Positions 33,652-44,391 of a stretch of 64,000 bases of DNA are shown here, one piece after another. Location: assembly GCF_008000895.1 (NCBI RefSeq), contig NZ_CP042823.1, positions 4,009,001-4,073,000 on the forward strand, read 5' to 3'. The translations under genes and the position numbers were made by a program. Source of the DNA: Methylobacterium sp. WL1 (GTDB lineage Bacteria > Pseudomonadota > Alphaproteobacteria > Rhizobiales > Beijerinckiaceae). The notes beneath the pieces were generated by a model, which made no database searches, had not been told where the DNA came from, and saw only the letters and a list, made by a program, of their open reading frames with translations. Numbering within the stretch: position 1 is the stretch's first letter; each line of letters begins with the position of its first letter.

Positions 33652-34322
33652 AGCGGCGCGCGATCTCCGTGCGGAGCGCAGGCAGGTCGGGTCCGGTGCC
33701 GCCATCGCCGCCCTCCCCTGCGCCTGTCCGCCGGTCCGCGCACGCGCCTGCCCTGGAGCGATCTCGTCGAGCAGCCGCTTGAGACCGCCGAGGTCGCGGA
33801 GCACCCGGGCGGAATCCAGCACCGCCGCCCCTGCCCGCTCAAGGCGGCGTCGAAGGCGGCGATCTGCCGGGCGATGTGGGCGCGCAGGTGCGCCCGCAGG
33901 ACCGGCGGGTCTGCCGCCGAGTCCGGATCGAGGATCCCGCGCTCGACCGCCGCCTCGAAAACTCGGTCTGGGGCTCACGTTCGGGCTCGGCCGGCGGCTC
34001 GGGCCGGGCCACGCCGCAGACCGCCATCAGCCGGCGGGCGGCGTCGCGCCCGATCCCGACCGCCCGGCGACGTCGCCGGGATCGTTCTGCGCCGCGCCGA
34101 TGAGGCGGCCGAGCGCCGCCGGCGCGCCTCCGGCCAGCGCGTCACCACGTCCTGCCGCCAGCGGCGCGGCCTCAGCCAGCCGGACCGGGCGTTCCAGGTG
34201 GAGATCGTGGCCGGCTTGACGCCGGTGCGGGCGCTGATCTCGTCGAGCGTCAACGCAGTCTCGCGCAGGAGCTGCTCGGCCAGGGCGCGCCGCTCCGACG
34301 GGAGCGCATCGAAGGACCGCAT
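33617..34322 (-). pseudogene. GTA g1: small terminase, five frameshifts
   Basis: In successive frames: MRSFDALPSERRALAEQLLR and LDEISARTGVKPATISTWNA (HTH); ALGRLIGAAQNDPGDVAG; VGIGRDAARRLMAVCGVARP; FEAAVERGILDPDSAADPPV; SARVLRDLGGLKRLLDEIAP; LRTEIARRYAGFVRDRKAA. The breaks fall near 34140, 34065, 33962, 33838 and 33715. Adding five bases makes exactly 237 codons. It would recognise DNA and feed the g2 motor. Five breaks in 0.7 kb, all of the same sign, argue for sequence error, though decay cannot be excluded. Confidence 0.75.
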
Positions 34323-34389
34323 CGCCGCCGCTCCGCACACTTCTCGACCGTGCCTGTCTTGTACCCGAGGAGCGCGACGGTGTCAATCT

Positions 34390-34414
34390 CTAAAATCCTA
34401 GAAACGGATTTTAG
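34390..34414. promoter_or_regulatory. Perfect 9-bp inverted repeat upstream of GTA g1
   Basis: CTAAAATCC and GGATTTTAG flank TAGAAAC, 68 bp before the g1 start and 21 bp after the stop of the DUF3761 gene. It could be the operator of the GTA promoter or a terminator of the upstream gene. A closely related sequence lies at 11541-11564. Confidence 0.5.
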
Positions 34415-34435
34415 GCAGATCTTCGGGGCACCGCC

Positions 34436-34723
34436 TCACCCCTCCCACCGCGCCACGCCGCCATGGCCGGAGCAGGTGCCGCGCCTCGTGTGGCTGAAGC
34501 TCCAGGTGTCGTCGCGGCACTTGGCCGTGGCGCCGGCCGGCTTGCCGCCGTCGCGGGTCTTGGCCGGGCGATGCACCTCGGAGCCGTCGCGGCTGCGGTA
34601 ATGGCCATGCCGGTCCAGGGTCGATTCGTCCGGCTCGCGGACATCCCGGGCGCAGGCGGCGCCCGCGAATCCCAGAAGCACGGCACCGGCCAGCACCAGC
34701 CGCGCGCAGGCATGGGGATTCAC
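34436..34723 (-). CDS. Secreted DUF3761-family protein
   Basis: A 95-residue protein from a GTG at 34723. The signal peptide (CARLVLAGAVLLGFAGAACA) is followed by HGHYRSRDGSEVHRPAKTRD and CRDDTWSFSHTRRGTCSGHG, GVARW, the DUF3761 signature with paired Cys. Exported, function unknown. It lies just upstream of the GTA cluster on the same strand, separated by the 34390 palindrome. Confidence 0.8.
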   Translation of the reverse strand: MNPHACARLVLAGAVLLGFAGAACARDVREPDESTLDRHGHYRSRDGSEVHRPAKTRDGGKPAGATAKCRDDTWSFSHTRRGTCSGHGGVARWEG

Positions 34724-35394
34724 CGGTCGGCACCGGGCATAGCGACCGCGCTTGGCGACCGCGCTTGGCGACCGCGCCGGCAAGGGGCTTACTGGTGCCC
34801 GGGAATCGTCGCGCGCGGTGTCGTTCGGGCCGGTGGCGCTCGGCCCGCGACCGCCACCGGATCCTCGGGCGGGTCCGGCATCGGCCGACAGCAAAGCCCC
34901 GGGGCGGATCGGGTTCGGTCTCACAGGGTACCCTGTGGGTTGTGTCGAATGGCATCAGACACAACCCATGCGGGGCCGTCACGGACTATCTCGGGTTAGC
35001 TTTAAACATCTCGCAAGTTGTAATCGTGGGCGGCGGGGCCGCGCGGGTCGCGCCGCGTCCCAGGCGAGACCCGATCCGCACCGTGCGGCACCGCGACGGC
35101 GCGCGATGGCGAAATTTCCTTTGCGGGGCCGGATGTTGCGCCGGATCCGGCCTCATCGGCGGGTCGGGATCCTGCACCGTCAGAGGCTCCTGATTGCCGT
35201 CTGCGGTGGGTTTTCCGGGTTTGGCGATGCGCGCAGCGCCCGGGAGCAGCAGCGCTGTCGATGGCCCCGGCGCAGGCTTCCAGAGCAGAGCGACAGGTCC
35301 GGGACTGCACGCGATCGAGACAGACCTTCGCGTATGCGGTGGCCCGGCGCCCGTCGAACACCAAGCGCAGGTCTAGAAAAAGTCTTGAGGCACC
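34724..35394. other. Intergenic region with two palindromes
   Basis: 671 bp without a supported gene. It holds CACAGGGTACCCTGTG (34922-34937, perfect 16-bp palindrome), followed by a 10-bp inverted repeat GGGTTGTGTC/GACACAACCC at 34937-34967 with an 11-nt loop. Other open frames here have no protein-like features. Confidence 0.5.
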
Positions 35395-35850
35395 ATGAAA
35401 TCCGGTTCGATACTTTATTGGTCGAACCGTGCTTTCGCTGCAGTCACCCGCGTCCGATCTGCGTATTGGACATGGAGCGAGCCGTTTTCGTCGCGCGTCC
35501 TGCAAAAATACCGGGGTTGCCGGGGAGACCTGTGCGACGGTAATCTATGTGACTGGCGCGTCGGCGACGCGTTCGAAAATGAATACGGGGGCGAAGTGTT
35601 CGTTCTGGTGCTGGCCACCCTGGCGGGTGGCATTCTGACCTGTGTCGGCGCATGGCCATGGTTCGGCCCCGGCGCGGTCCTCCTGGCCCCGTTCGGCGCG
35701 GGAAGCGCGGCGGTCTTCGCCGGCCTCCTCCTTGCCGCCGTGCGCAGCCGGCATCCCGCCGCCGCGCACAAGCCGATGGTGAACATCCAGTCCGAGGCGC
35801 CCCGCGCCGTCGCCAACGACACGCTGTCGGGCCAACGCCGCCGGGCCTGA
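35395..35850 (+). CDS. Possible small membrane protein
   Basis: The C-terminal half contains two transmembrane segments (VFVLVLATLAGGILTCVGAW and APFGAGSAAVFAGLLLAAVR) with a short polar tail. The N-terminal half of the frame (residues 1-65) looks non-coding, so a GTG at 35596 may be the true start, giving about 84 residues. No family is recognised. Confidence 0.4.
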   Translation: MKSGSILYWSNRAFAAVTRVRSAYWTWSEPFSSRVLQKYRGCRGDLCDGNLCDWRVGDAFENEYGGEVFVLVLATLAGGILTCVGAWPWFGPGAVLLAPFGAGSAAVFAGLLLAAVRSRHPAAAHKPMVNIQSEAPRAVANDTLSGQRRRA

Positions 35851-36138
35851 CCCGCGGCCGGGACATCGGAAGCAGGGAGGGTTCGGTCGTGGCCCGGAAG
35901 GCGCGCGCCGGCCCTCCGATGGTGAGCGCCTCACGAAGACGCGCCGGTCGGGCCCCGTGGGAGCGCGTGCGGTTTTGAAAGCCCCGCCTGACCGGTCTTT
36001 CCCGGCCTCGCGCGCCTCCTGGATCGACGGGCGCGGGGCGGCACGCTCCTCGGATCGCGACAGACGGCGCCGACAGGGCCGGCCTCGGATGCCCGACGCC
36101 AGCCGGTGCTGGGCTGGGGGCCGCCGATTGGTGCTCCG

Positions 36139-36540
36139 TCACGCGTCGGCCCGCGAACCCCTCGGACCACCCCCCAGCGGCCCCAGATGCGTCACGCCGA
36201 AGCCGTCGGCGTATTTGAGGCCGTAGCCGAGGGCACGATCGAAGCCGATATGGGCGGCCCAGATCAGCCCCGCCACGAGGGCCTCCGGGGCCGGCCCGAA
36301 CACGCCCCAGGCCAGGCATGCGACAGGCGGGCCGTACCCGTGTGCGGCGTTGTAGAGCGCAGCCCCCGCCGACCGCCCGGCGACATAGCCCAGCAGGGTC
36401 AGGTCGGGGGCGAAGAAGAGCAGGGCGAACAGCCACCAGCCGGCGTCCAGGCGGCCATACGCCACCGTGGCGGCAGCGGCGATGCAGACGCCTTCGAGAC
36501 GCAGGAGCAGCCGCGGCACTCCCGTTACCATTCCGGCCAT
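36139..36540 (-). CDS. DUF4260-family membrane protein
   Basis: A 133-residue hydrophobic protein. LRLEGVCIAAAATVAYGRLD, WWLFALLFFAPDLTLLGYVA, GAALYNAAHGYGPPVACLAW and HIGFDRALGYGLKYADGFGV match the DUF4260 family, four membrane helices ending in the conserved FGxTHLG motif. The role is unknown. It is divergent from the LysR gene 87 bp away, a typical LysR-target arrangement, so the regulator may control it. Confidence 0.88.
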   Translation of the reverse strand: MAGMVTGVPRLLLRLEGVCIAAAATVAYGRLDAGWWLFALLFFAPDLTLLGYVAGRSAGAALYNAAHGYGPPVACLAWGVFGPAPEALVAGLIWAAHIGFDRALGYGLKYADGFGVTHLGPLGGGPRGSRADA

Positions 36541-36627
36541 GACGTCGTCTCCCGCTTGACGATCCCGAGGCTCGCCGATCCATTTCCGAATGGCGATATC
36601 GAGATTCGGCATGGCGGTACCCGAAAT

Positions 36628-37518
36628 ATGAATACCCTCGACTGGACCCTGCTGCGTGCCTTCCTGGCGGTGGTGGAGACCGGCTCGCTGTCGGCGGCCG
36701 CGGCGCGCATCGGGGCGACCCAGCCGACCCTGAGCCGGCATATCCGCGCGCTGGAGACCGCGCTCGGCGTCACCCTGTTCACACGCTCGGCCCGGGGGCT
36801 CGATCCGACCGAGGCGGCCCTCGGCCTGATCGACGCCGCGCGCGCCATGGGCGAAGCCGCCGAAACCTTCGCGCTCAAGGCTCAGGGTCGCGCGCAGGGC
36901 CTGCGCGGGACGGTGCGCATCACGGCCTCCGTGATGGTCGCCAACCTGCTGCTGCCGCCGATCCTGGCGGACCTGCGGGCGGCCGAGCCGTGCATCCAGA
37001 TTGAACTCGTCGCCTCGGATCAGGCCCAGAACCTGCTGCGCCGGGATGCCGACATCGCCATCCGGATGTTCGACCCGACCCAGAATGCGCTGATCGCCCG
37101 CAGGCTCGGAGAGGCGCCGCTCGGCCTGTTCGGCACCCGCGGCTATTTCGAGCGCCGCGGTCGGCCCCGCACGGTGGCGGACCTCGATGAGCACGACGTC
37201 CTCGGCTTCGACCGCAGCGACGCCCTGCTGCGGGCCTATGCCGCCCACGGGCTCCGGGCGGCGCGCACGGATTTCCCGATCCGCTGCGACGACCAGATGG
37301 CCTACTGGAACCTGATGCGGGCCGGGGCCGGCCTCGGCTTCGCCCAGGTCCTCCTGGCGGGACGCCACCCCGAGCTGGAGCAGGCACAGATCGGCCTTGC
37401 CCTCGCGCCGCTGCCGGTCTGGCTGGTCCTGCACGAGGAGGTGCGCGGCAACGCCCGGATCCGCCGCGTCGCCGATTTTGTGACGGACGCGCTCGGCGCC
37501 CTGCTGCGCGGCGGCTGA
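36628..37518 (+). CDS. LysR-family transcriptional regulator
   Basis: A 296-residue protein. The N-terminal winged HTH is WTLLRAFLAVVETGSLSAAA, ARIGATQPTLSRHIRALETA, LGVTLFTR. The effector domain begins near residue 90 (LRGTVRITASVMVANLLLPP). The length is normal. The ATG at 36628 is the family start. The divergent DUF4260 gene shares the upstream region and is the likely target. The inducer is unknown. Confidence 0.92.
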   Translation: MNTLDWTLLRAFLAVVETGSLSAAAARIGATQPTLSRHIRALETALGVTLFTRSARGLDPTEAALGLIDAARAMGEAAETFALKAQGRAQGLRGTVRITASVMVANLLLPPILADLRAAEPCIQIELVASDQAQNLLRRDADIAIRMFDPTQNALIARRLGEAPLGLFGTRGYFERRGRPRTVADLDEHDVLGFDRSDALLRAYAAHGLRAARTDFPIRCDDQMAYWNLMRAGAGLGFAQVLLAGRHPELEQAQIGLALAPLPVWLVLHEEVRGNARIRRVADFVTDALGALLRGG

Positions 37519-37543
37519 GTGCGCGCGCCCGCGGCGCTCCGGC

Positions 37544-38641
37544 TCACGCCGGCTGGCGCTGGGCCGGGGCGCAGCCGAAGCGGATGATCTCGTGGGACAG
37601 CCGGTCCAGCGGCAGGACCTTGGCCGCGGCGCCACGCTCGATCGCCTCCTTGGGCATGCCGAACACCACGCAGCTCTCCTCGTCCTGCGCCACCGTGAGC
37701 GCGCCGGCCCGGCGCATCTCCAGGAGGCCGTTGGCGCCGTCGTCACCCATGCCGGTCATGAGGATGCCGAGCGCGTTGGCGCCGGCGCATTGCGCGGCCC
37801 CGCGGAACAGCACGTCCACCGACGGGCGGTGGCGCGAGACCAGCGGGCCGTCCTTCACCGCCACGGTGTAGCGGATGCCGCTGCGCTGGAGCAGCAGGTG
37901 CCGCCCGCCGGGGGCGATCAGGGCCCGCCCGGGGACCACCGCGTCGCCGTCCTCCGCCTCCTTGACCGCGATGGCGCAGAGCCCGTCCAGCCGCTTGGCG
38001 AAGGCCGCCGTGAAGTGCTCGGGCATGTGCTGGACGATGACCAGGCCCGGGCAATCCGGCGGCAGCGCCTCCAGCACGTCGCGCAGGGATTCGGTGCCGC
38101 CCGTGGACGCGCCGATGCAGACGATCGGATCCGTCCCGGCCAGGGCCCGGGGGCGGGCGCTGAGCGGCAGCACGGCGTCGGCGGTGAGCTTGGCCTCCAC
38201 CGGCCGGGGAGCCGGAAGGCCCGGGCGCAGCTTCGCCCGGGCCGCCGCCCGCACGGCGTCGCAGACCCGCACGGAGGATTCCATCAGGAACTGGCGGGTG
38301 TCGACGCGGGGCTTCGGGAAGACATCGACCGCCCCCGCCTCCAGCACTTCGAACAGGGTCCGCGAGCCGTCCTCGGTGAGCGTCGAGCAGACGATCACCG
38401 GGATCGGCCGCTGCGCCATGATCTTGCGCAGGAAGGTCAGCCCGTCCATCCGGGGCATCTCGAGGTCGAGGATGATGACGTCCGGCACCTCGTCGTGGAT
38501 GCGCCGCGCCGCGATGAACGGGTCGGCCGCCGTGCCCAGCACGGTGATGTCGGGGGCAGCCTCAAGGATGCCCACCAGGGTCTGCCGGACCGAGGCGGAA
38601 TCGTCCACGATCAGGACGCGGATCGGCGCGCCCCGCCTCAC
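37544..38641 (-). CDS. cheB: CheB, chemoreceptor methylesterase/glutamine deamidase
   Basis: 365 residues. The receiver domain ([20 protein letters not shown], phospho-Asp in [20 protein letters not shown]) is followed by the CheB catalytic domain with Ser in [12 protein letters not shown], His in [19 protein letters not shown] and Asp in [18 protein letters not shown]. It removes methyl groups from the receptors when phosphorylated by CheA. It starts with GTG at 38641, overlapping the cheR stop (GTGA). Last gene of the minus-strand che operon. Confidence 0.95.
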   Translation of the reverse strand: MRRGAPIRVLIVDDSASVRQTLVGILEAAPDITVLGTAADPFIAARRIHDEVPDVIILDLEMPRMDGLTFLRKIMAQRPIPVIVCSTLTEDGSRTLFEVLEAGAVDVFPKPRVDTRQFLMESSVRVCDAVRAAARAKLRPGLPAPRPVEAKLTADAVLPLSARPRALAGTDPIVCIGASTGGTESLRDVLEALPPDCPGLVIVQHMPEHFTAAFAKRLDGLCAIAVKEAEDGDAVVPGRALIAPGGRHLLLQRSGIRYTVAVKDGPLVSRHRPSVDVLFRGAAQCAGANALGILMTGMGDDGANGLLEMRRAGALTVAQDEESCVVFGMPKEAIERGAAAKVLPLDRLSHEIIRFGCAPAQRQPA

Positions 38642-39483
38642 GCGACCGCGCCCGGCGTCCGGCCGAAGATGGTCGAGGAGATCTGAGCCAGGCCCGGCAC
38701 CCCGGCCCCGGCCATCGATTCCGAGTGGCCGACCACCAGGAAGCCGCCGGGCCGCAGGTGCGTGGCCAGCCTGGACAGCACAGCCCGCTGGGTATCCTTG
38801 TCGAAATAGATCAGAACGTTCCGGCAGAAGATGATGTCCACGTCGCGATCGACCGGATATTGTGCGTTCATCAGGTTCAGGTGCTTGAAATGGACCCGGC
38901 TGCGCAGCTCCGGGACGATCCGCCCGACCTTCCAGGACGGGTTGCGGGCGTTCATCACGTAGCGCCTGCGGAAATGCGGCGGCACCGCCTGGAGGACGTC
39001 GTCCGGATAGATGCCGTCGGCGGCGACCCGCAGCACCTCCGTGGAAACGTCGGTGCCGAGGATCGCGTAGTCGATGGCGTGCCCGGCCATCGCCATGTCG
39101 TGCAGCACCATCGCGAGGGTGTAGGCCTCGGCCCCCGTGGAGGCGGCGGCGCTCCACAGCTTGAGCCGCGCCTGCGTGATGCCGTTCCGGCGCAGCATCG
39201 GGATCAGCTCGTCCCGGAGCTGGTCGAAATGCGCCGGCTCGCGGAAGAAGTCGGTCTTGTTGGTGGTGACGCAATCGACGATGTGGACGAACTCTTCGGC
39301 GAGGTGGCCGTGATCGAACACGTGCCGCCCGTATTCCGTCAGGGTCTCGATGTCGAGCGCGCGCATGCGCTTGCGCAGCCGGCCCTCCACCATGGTGCGC
39401 TTGGCCGGTGGGATCTGGATTCCGACCCGGTCCTGGATCATCTCCGCGACGGTTTCGAAATGGCGGTCGTTCAGGCGCGGCAT
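38638..39483 (-). CDS. cheR: CheR, chemoreceptor methyltransferase
   Basis: 281 residues. The N-terminal CheR-N domain ([20 protein letters not shown]) precedes the SAM-binding domain with [40 protein letters not shown], and [20 protein letters not shown]. It methylates glutamates on the receptors in this locus. Tightly coupled to cheB downstream and 22 nt after cheW upstream. Confidence 0.96.
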   Translation of the reverse strand: MPRLNDRHFETVAEMIQDRVGIQIPPAKRTMVEGRLRKRMRALDIETLTEYGRHVFDHGHLAEEFVHIVDCVTTNKTDFFREPAHFDQLRDELIPMLRRNGITQARLKLWSAAASTGAEAYTLAMVLHDMAMAGHAIDYAILGTDVSTEVLRVAADGIYPDDVLQAVPPHFRRRYVMNARNPSWKVGRIVPELRSRVHFKHLNLMNAQYPVDRDVDIIFCRNVLIYFDKDTQRAVLSRLATHLRPGGFLVVGHSESMAGAGVPGLAQISSTIFGRTPGAVA

Positions 39484-39505
39484 GGTGTGGCTCCCGGTGG
39501 GGCGA

Positions 39506-39979
39506 TCAGGCCGCGAGCGAAGGCAACAGGAGCGCCGGGTCTTCCCCGGCCATCAGCGCCCGGAGGTCGAACACCACCACGAAGGCGTCGCCCTTCCGGC
39601 CGATGCCGGCGATGTAGGTCGAGCGCCAGCGGCCGCCGACATCGGGGGCGGGCTCCAGCTCCGCGCTGTCGAGCTCGGTCACCTCGATGACCCGGTCGGC
39701 CACGAAGCCGACCCGCATCGGCCGGTCGCCCATGGGGATGTTCAGCAGGATGATCCGGGTCGCCGGGGTCGCCGGGATCGCCGGCAGGCCGAGCTTGGTC
39801 CGCAGGTCCACCACCGGGTAGCTCTGGCCGCGCACGTCGATCATGCCGACCAGGAACGGCGGCGCCTGCGGCAGGGACGCCGGCGGGCGGTAATCGAGGA
39901 TCTCGTGTACGGATTCGATGTCGATCCCGAAGATCTCGCGATCGAGGCCGAGGGTCAGGTATTGCCACAGGCTGGACAT
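39506..39979 (-). CDS. cheW: CheW coupling protein
   Basis: 157 residues. [60 protein letters not shown] and [10 protein letters not shown] are the CheW double-barrel motifs. It bridges receptors and CheA. It lies between the two receptor genes and cheR on the same strand. A second cheW is found at 44392. Confidence 0.95.
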   Translation of the reverse strand: MSSLWQYLTLGLDREIFGIDIESVHEILDYRPPASLPQAPPFLVGMIDVRGQSYPVVDLRTKLGLPAIPATPATRIILLNIPMGDRPMRVGFVADRVIEVTELDSAELEPAPDVGGRWRSTYIAGIGRKGDAFVVVFDLRALMAGEDPALLLPSLAA

Positions 39980-40134
39980 GCTGGTCTCCGGCTGGGTCGC
40001 GGCTGGCCGGATCCGGCCCGGAACGCGGGGGACACGGGGCTTCGTCGCGGCGACGTGAGGATCGGGGGTCTCGGGGATCGGGCGTCTCGACGGGAGGCGC
40101 CGCGCGGAGGGAGCCCGCGCGGTGCCGGGATCGG

Positions 40135-42071
40135 TCAGGCGACGCGGACGAAGTCGGCATCGCGGGCGTCACCCTCGCCCATGTCCAGGGCGAAGCCACC
40201 GCCGGGGCGAGGGTCGGCCGGCCGGCGCGGGCTTTGGCGCCGCCCCGGGCTGGGGAGGCCGCGGCCGGCGCAGTCCCCATCCGGGTTGCCACGCCACGCA
40301 GCCGCGAGACCGCCTGGTCGATGCCCGTCTCGGCGTCCTCGATGCGGAAGTAGGCGATGGTCGCTTGAAGCCGCTCGGCCTGGGTCGCCAGCTCCTCGGA
40401 GGTCGCCGAGACCTGCTGGGACGCGCTGGCGTTCTGCTGGGTCACCTTGTCGAGCTGCTGGATCGCCTGGTTGATCTGGGCCGAGCCGACATCCTGCTCC
40501 CGGCACGCCGCGGAGATCTCCTCCACCAGCAGCGCAGTCCTGCGGATGTCGGGCACCAGCCGCCCGAGCATCTCGCCGGCCTGCTGGGCCGCCTTGACGG
40601 TGTCGGAGGACAGGGTCCCGATCTCGGCGGCCGCCGCTTGGCTGCGCTCGGCGAGCTTCCTCACCTCGGACGCCACCACCGCGAAACCCCGGCCGTGCTC
40701 GCCGGCGCGGGCAGCCTCCACGGCGGCGTTGAGCGCCAAGAGGTCGGTCTGCCGGGCGATCTCCTGCACGATGGTGATCTTCTGGGCGATGGTCTGCATC
40801 GCATCGACGGCGCGTCCCACCGCGGCGCCGCTGGCCTCGGCATCCTTGGCCGACTGGCGCGCGATCGCCTCGGTCTGGCTGGCGTTCTCGGCGTTCTGCT
40901 TCACGTTGGCGGCCATCTCCTCGACGGAGGCGGACGCCTCCTCGGTGGAGGCCGCCTGCTCGGTGGAGCCCTGCGACAGCTGCTCGGCCGAGGCCGACAG
41001 CTCCTGCGAACCCGCCGACACGTTGCCGGCGGCGGTGGCGGCCTCCGTCACCACGGCCCGGAGCTTGCCCAGCATCTGCTCCAGGGCGATGCCGAGCACG
41101 TCCTTGTCGGACAGGCGCTTGGCCTCGATGGTCAGGTTGCCCGCCGCGATCGCCGAGGCGACGCCGGCGATTACCTGCAGGTTGTCGGTCGTCGCCCGGA
41201 GATGGGCCTGGACCTCGCTGCTGAGCCCGCCGAAATCCTTCGTGAGGGTCTTGGTGAAGTCGCCGAGCGAGGCGGCGGCCAGCACGTCCGAGATCTCCCG
41301 GAAGGCCTGCTCCACCGCCAGAGCGGTGCCCTGGATCCGGCCGACCTCGTCGAGGCGGCCGGTCTCGAACGGCGTCGCCAGGGTCGCCAGGCGGGTGCTG
41401 ATTGCGGTGACCGGCTTCGCCACGGTGCGGACCAGCACGAACCCGATCGCGACGGCGATCACGAGGTTGGCCGCGATGCCGAGCAGGATCATCTGCGTCG
41501 TGGTCTCGAAGGCCGCATTCTGCGCGTCCTGGCGGGTGCGCATCAGGGTGTTCTCGACGTTGACCATCTCGGCGACCTCGGCGCGCAGGCCGTCCATGGC
41601 CGCCTTGCCGGCGCCGGCGATCTCGGTCTGGCGCGCGGCCTCGCGGGTCTCGGGATTGGCCATCCCGGCGATGCCCTTCTCGGCGACGCCGTCATGCCAG
41701 GCCTCGGCCTGCTTGCGAATCGTCTCGAGCCGCTCCTGCTGGGCCGGGTTGTCGGAGGTCAGCGCCTTGGCCTGCCGCCAGGCAACGTTGAAGGCCTCCC
41801 AGCCCTTCTGGTAGGGCGCCAGGAACTTGGCATCCCCGGAGAGCAGGAAGCCGCGATAGCCGGTCTCCTGGTTGACCATGCCGGCCAGCGCCCGGTCGGC
41901 GGTGTCGATCACCTTGATGGTGTGGTCGGTCCAGTTCACCGACTGACGGATCTCGGCTGATTTCCAGTACACGATACCGTTGATGCCGAGGCTGACCACC
42001 AGCATCAGGGTGAAGGCCAGGAACAGCTTTCGCGGGATCGAAATGTTGTCGAGCAGGTTCATGGCCTTCAT
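40135..42071 (-). CDS. Methyl-accepting chemotaxis protein with CHASE3 domain, C-terminal frameshift
   Basis: TM1 ([20 protein letters not shown]) precedes a periplasmic CHASE3 domain ([32 protein letters not shown]). TM2 ([20 protein letters not shown]), HAMP and the cytoplasmic signalling hairpin follow, with tip [20 protein letters not shown]. The frame breaks near 40208, and the true tail is probably [22 protein letters not shown], ending at 40135 (646 codons with one added base). The start at 42071 or 42062. The hairpin region is nearly identical to that of the next receptor. Confidence 0.88.
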
Positions 42072-42188
42072 CCTCGGGGGCGGGGATCTCGATCGGGGAG
42101 CACCCTGCGGTTGGCGGGGTCCGGGTGGGGCCGGACGGCGGTTGATCGTGGCGGCGACGGCCTGGACAGGACGCCAGGTCGGCGCCGC

Positions 42189-44372
42189 TCAGGCGGCGCG
42201 GATGAACTCCGAATCGCGGGCGTCGCCCTCGTTCATGTTCAGGACGAAGCCCGGCTGCGAGGCCACCGCGACCGGAGCGCTCCGGACGGGGCGGTGCTTG
42301 GCTGCGGCCCTGGCCGGCACGGCCATCCAGGCTGCCGTCGTCCGCAGCTGTGCGGCCGCGGCGTCGGGACCCGCCTCCTCGATGCGGAAGTAGGCGATGG
42401 TCGCCTGAAGCCGCTCGGCCTGGGTCGCCAGCTCCTCGGAGGTCGCCGAGACCTGCTGGGACGCGCTGGCGTTCTGCTGGGTCACCTTGTCGAGCTGCTG
42501 GATCGCCTGGTTGATCTGGGCCGAGCCGACATCCTGCTCCCGGCACGCCGCGGAGATCTCCTCCACCAGCAGCGCGGTCTTGCGGATGTCGGGCACCAGC
42601 CGCCCGAGCATCTCGCCGGCCTGCTGGGCCGCCTTGACCGTGTCGGAGGACAGGGTCCCGATCTCGGCGGCCGCCGCTTGGCTGCGCTCGGCGAGCTTCC
42701 TCACCTCGGACGCCACCACCGCGAAACCGCGGCCGTGCTCCCCGGCGCGGGCCGCCTCCACGGCGGCGTTCAAGGCCAGCAGGTCGGTCTGCCGGGCGAT
42801 CTCCTGCACGATGGTGATCTTCTGAGCGATGGTCTGCATCGCATCGACCGCCCGGCCGACCGCGGCGCCGCTGGCCTCGGCATCCTTGGCCGACTGGCGC
42901 GCGATGGTCTCGGTCTGGCTGGCGTTCTCGGCGTTCTGCTTCACGTTGGCGGCCATCTCTTCCATCGACGCCGAGGCCTCCTCGGTGGAGGCCGCCTGCT
43001 CGGTGGAGCCCTGCGACAGCTGCTCGGCCGAGGCCGACAGCTCCTGCGAGCCCGCCGACACGTTGCCGGCGGCGACCGACGCGTCGGCCACAATCGCCCG
43101 GAGCTTGCCCAGCATCGTCTGCAGCGCCCGGCCCATCGAGTCCCTGTCGGAGAGGGGGCGCGCCTCGACCGTGAGGTCGCCCGCCGCGATCGCGTTGGCG
43201 ATCGCGGCCGTGTCGTTGAGGCTGGCGGTCATGCGGTTCAGGGCGGCGACGAGGTCGCCGATCTCGTCCCGCGAGGTCACGGTGATCGTCGTGCCGAGGT
43301 CTCCCACCGCGACGGCCTCGGCAAGTGAGACCGCCCGCAGGAGACCGCGCGCGATCGAGACGGCGAGCCAGGTGGCGATGACGAATCCGAGGAGCAGCGC
43401 CCCGGCGACCGTGGCGATCAGGATCGTCCGCCCGTCGCGCGTTTCCACCCGGGCGTGCTCGGCCGCGTCGGCCATCTGCTGGGTCTCGTACTGAGCCAAG
43501 GCGTCGATGGCCTGCAGGGTCGCCGTGCTGGCGGTGACGTAGTCGCCCGCAGCAAGGTCGGCGGCGCGGATGGTCGCGCCGTTCTCGACCGTGGCCAGGG
43601 CCTTTCGGAACGAGGCGATCCAGAGGTCGAACGAGGGCCGGACGGGCGGCCCCTGGCTATGGTCTCCGGCCATCCCGTGCTTGGACTCGGCCAGGGCGCG
43701 GAGCAGCGCGTCGAGGCTCGGCGCGAGGTTGGATTCCAACGTCCGCGCGGCTTTTACATGCTGCTCCAGCGCGGGGTAACTGATCGCCCCGGTGGTGGCC
43801 TTCAGGCCGCCCCAGGCCCGTTCGATCTGGATCTGGAATGCGGCGATGGCGCGGGCCACGCCGGCGTCGGTCCCGGCCTTCGCCGAAACAGCCTCGAGAT
43901 CCGCCTGCAGGGCCCTCAGTGCCGGGATGCCGACCGTTTCGATCTCGGTCCAGGTCCGGACATTGGAATTGACCTGGGTCAGCGTGACGACTTGGCCGGC
44001 GATCACCGCCTGCTTCTCGAGCCGGCCCTTGACCTCATCGTAGAGCCGCAGGCCCTTCTCGGTATCGATCTGATCCTTGATCTTGGACAGCTTTGCCTGG
44101 ACGGCGCTGCGCCTCTCCGCCGCTTGCTTGGCGAAAACCGCCATCTGGTCGTCGTCGACTGCGATCACCGCGGCGCGCGTCAGCGATATGGCGTTGAACA
44201 GATCGGACTTGGCCTCCAGCGCGAGGGTGTTCAGGTCCGCGCGGCCGAGCACGTATTGCAGGGCCGCATCGGTATTCACGAGCTTGTAATAACCGACCCA
44301 ACCCGCCAGTCCGACGAGGATGAGCATGACGCCGAACCCGGCCGCGAGCTTGGCTTTGATTGAAAAGCGCAT
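42189..44372 (-). CDS. Methyl-accepting chemotaxis protein
   Basis: 727 residues from ATG 44372. TM1 ([20 protein letters not shown]) is followed by a large periplasmic helical sensor (about 30-310), TM2 ([20 protein letters not shown]), HAMP (about 335-385) and a standard signalling domain with tip [20 protein letters not shown]. It ends in [19 protein letters not shown]. Ligand unknown. It lies between cheW and the CHASE3 receptor, with which it shares an almost identical cytoplasmic half. Confidence 0.94.
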   Translation of the reverse strand: MRFSIKAKLAAGFGVMLILVGLAGWVGYYKLVNTDAALQYVLGRADLNTLALEAKSDLFNAISLTRAAVIAVDDDQMAVFAKQAAERRSAVQAKLSKIKDQIDTEKGLRLYDEVKGRLEKQAVIAGQVVTLTQVNSNVRTWTEIETVGIPALRALQADLEAVSAKAGTDAGVARAIAAFQIQIERAWGGLKATTGAISYPALEQHVKAARTLESNLAPSLDALLRALAESKHGMAGDHSQGPPVRPSFDLWIASFRKALATVENGATIRAADLAAGDYVTASTATLQAIDALAQYETQQMADAAEHARVETRDGRTILIATVAGALLLGFVIATWLAVSIARGLLRAVSLAEAVAVGDLGTTITVTSRDEIGDLVAALNRMTASLNDTAAIANAIAAGDLTVEARPLSDRDSMGRALQTMLGKLRAIVADASVAAGNVSAGSQELSASAEQLSQGSTEQAASTEEASASMEEMAANVKQNAENASQTETIARQSAKDAEASGAAVGRAVDAMQTIAQKITIVQEIARQTDLLALNAAVEAARAGEHGRGFAVVASEVRKLAERSQAAAAEIGTLSSDTVKAAQQAGEMLGRLVPDIRKTALLVEEISAACREQDVGSAQINQAIQQLDKVTQQNASASQQVSATSEELATQAERLQATIAYFRIEEAGPDAAAAQLRTTAAWMAVPARAAAKHRPVRSAPVAVASQPGFVLNMNEGDARDSEFIRAA

Positions 44373-44391
44373 CGACAATCTCCAAGCACAA

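Noticed and set aside
34752..35543. 263-codon plus-strand open frame
   Set aside because: No recognisable motif, and it overlaps the palindrome region. Its composition resembles non-coding GC-rich DNA.
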